Positions 32,119 to 33,248 of a DNA stretch of 33,248 nt are shown piece after piece. The DNA comes from Planctomycetaceae bacterium (lineage in GTDB: Bacteria > Planctomycetota > Planctomycetia > Planctomycetales > Planctomycetaceae). Where the stretch lies: positions 1 through 33,248 of the forward strand of contig JAJDEJ010000120.1 of the NCBI GenBank assembly GCA_029259815.1. The letters are read 5' to 3'. The notes beneath the pieces were generated by a model. That model ran no database searches. It was not told where the DNA came from and saw only the letters and a program-made list of their open reading frames with translations. Position 1 is the stretch's first letter. The number at the start of each line of letters is the position of its first letter. The translations under genes were made by a program, and so were the position numbers.

Positions 32119-32203
32119 TGCGAAACGACGAGCCAGGAGATCGGCCAAAGAACGAAAAAGACGCCTGCGAGAACAGACGTCCATCGTTCACAGTCAAACA
32201 AAC

Positions 32204-32276
32204 TACCCCCAAGGGGATTTGAACCCCTGTCTTTGGACTGAGAATCCAATGTCCTGGGCCTCTAGACGATGGGGGC
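32204..32276 (-). tRNA. tRNA-Glu (anticodon CTC)
   Basis: The minus strand folds as a full cloverleaf of 73 bases: acceptor GCCCCCA with TGGGGGT (first pair G-U), a D arm, an anticodon stem TTGGA/TCCAA with loop TTCTCAG giving anticodon CTC (32240-32242), and the T arm AGGGG-TTCAAAT-CCCCT. CCA is not encoded. A CTC anticodon reads GAG. Confidence 0.95.
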
Positions 32277-32286
32277 CCGTGTCTCT

Positions 32287-32315
32287 CTTCTACACCCCGT
32301 CCGGAGTGATGTCAA
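32287..32315 (-). promoter_or_regulatory. Promoter of tRNA-Glu
   Basis: On the minus strand, a perfect TTGACA (32315-32310) is 17 bases from TAGAAG (32292-32287). The tRNA 5' end lies 11 bases after the -10. The promoter sits in the short gap after the beta-helix gene. Confidence 0.65.
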
Positions 32316-32347
32316 CGATTGAGACACGCGGCAGACGACTTGGTTCG

Positions 32348-33248
32348 TCACGGACGGAATACACCATTGATTTGGATCGAGCCGGTCACGTTCGTGGGAT
32401 CCACGGAGAACACGTTGTCCGGATCGATGACTGTGGTGCCCGGGTCGAATTGCACGAAGACCAGGTTGTTGGTTCCACCGATGTTCAGCAGGCCGGTCAC
32501 GCTGTTGAAGATCAAGCCTTGATCCGGGAAGCGTGTGCCTGACCCCAATTGATTGGAGTTGAAAAAGAACGACGACCTTGCTCCAAGCGGGGAAGGTATC
32601 GTTTGCACTCGAACAGCCGTGCCCTCATCCATGAGAACGAGGTTGTTGACGATAGCGACACTGTTCGCTCCGTCGATGAACTGGAATCGCATTCCGACAT
32701 TCGTTGAACCTGCAGTGTCATCGGCAATTGTCGAAAGGTCGATCTCGTTTGTATCCACCCGAACCGAACTGGGCCCGGTCAGCGTGAAGTTGATTCCGGT
32801 CAGAGCTTCCGCGTCGCCCCCGTTTCCGCCATTGATCACGTTGTTGGCGATATTGACATCGACGAAGGTGTCAGCCCCTTGAGTGAGAATGTTGAATCCG
32901 GTTTGTCCATCGCCGGAACCCATATTCACTTCATTTTGCCGAACCGCTGCGGTCAGGAATCCGTTCCAGTTGACCTCCAGCGCAGATGCGTTGACCAGGA
33001 GAGTCCCGACCCGATTGAAGGATGAGAAGACGTTCTGGTCGAACGCGAGTTCCAGACTGGAGTCTGCTGCGGCAGCCGCGACCGTACGAATCAGCACGGC
33101 GTCATCGAGGACCACGGGGTTGATATCGATAAACTCGTTTCTCTGGATCACGTAAACCTGTGTCACAAAGTCAGGATTCGTAAAGTCCAGCGTGTCATCG
33201 ATGATGTTTGCAACTTAGAGCGCATGATTCGGATTGTTCAGCAGTCTC
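32348..33248 (-). pseudogene. C-terminal part of a beta-helix protein, frame broken by an in-frame stop
   Basis: The open part (272 aa from GTG at 33166) is rich in Asn, Gly, Val and short strands (for example VDVNIANNVINGGNGG, NNLVLMDEGTAVRVQT), as in right-handed parallel beta-helix or adhesin-like exported proteins. It ends in a normal TGA at 32348. Upstream of 33166 the same frame continues as protein-like sequence (VANIIDDTLDFTNPDF) back to a TAA at 33217-33215, and beyond it as RLLNNPNHAL to the window edge. One base change would turn TAA into CAA (Gln). So the gene is either a truncated pseudogene or carries a sequencing error; the missing N-terminal part lies outside the window. Function is probably cell-surface, not certain. 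Confidence 0.65.

Overview
The window looks like a Planctomycetota chromosome, most likely from the class Planctomycetia. The best marker is a secreted protein that joins a planctomycete-type cytochrome c domain to DUF1549 and DUF1553. Other fitting features are a giant PQQ-propeller protein, tandem TadE-like proteins, an OleA-type thiolase beside an RND/MMPL permease, a stand-alone GroES paralogue and a FloA flotillin. Coding DNA is mostly GC-rich, many starts have weak or no Shine-Dalgarno sequence, and gaps carry palindromic repeats. All identifications come from reading the sequence; no database search was run.

Layout. 1-127: a (TCAACCC)n array that runs directly into nadD. 128-6279 (+): nadD, a zinc-ribbon/RDD membrane protein, a single-pass TPR-like protein, an RluD-type pseudouridine synthase and a fumarylacetoacetate-hydrolase-family enzyme. 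6283-8782 (+): a probable accessory cassette with its own sigma70-like promoter, holding a 138-aa unknown, a 327-aa protein ending in a degenerate GIY-YIG-like domain, and a beta-class DNA methyltransferase. The first two genes are clearly more AT-rich than their surroundings. hemW follows, overlapping the methyltransferase by 4 bases. 9925-15430 (-): a ~1544-aa PQQ-like propeller protein and a secreted thioredoxin-fold protein with a strong terminator and a leader containing two perfect hairpins. 15798-20752 (+): the cytochrome/DUF1549/DUF1553 protein, a PfkB sugar kinase and two TadE-like proteins. 21157-29844 (-): an ArgA-like acetyltransferase, GroES paralogue, RND/MMPL permease, OleA, a 69-aa unknown, FloA, a glycerate 2-kinase and a 71-aa unknown. 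30112-32118 (+): pyrE and pgi. 32204-33248 (-): tRNA-Glu(CTC) and the C-terminal part of a beta-helix protein whose frame is broken by an in-frame stop.

How parts work together. nadD, hemW, rluD, pyrE, pgi and tRNA-Glu are housekeeping. The oleA/69-aa pair and the downstream permease suggest formation and export or membrane sorting of a long-chain lipid product. The methyltransferase plus GIY-YIG-like protein resembles a restriction-modification or other DNA-targeting module and is the best candidate for an undescribed system. Several intergenic repeats (811-1205, 5314-5384, 14717-14790, 18386-18536, 20814-20873, 20956-21095) look like REP/REPIN-type or other dispersed elements.
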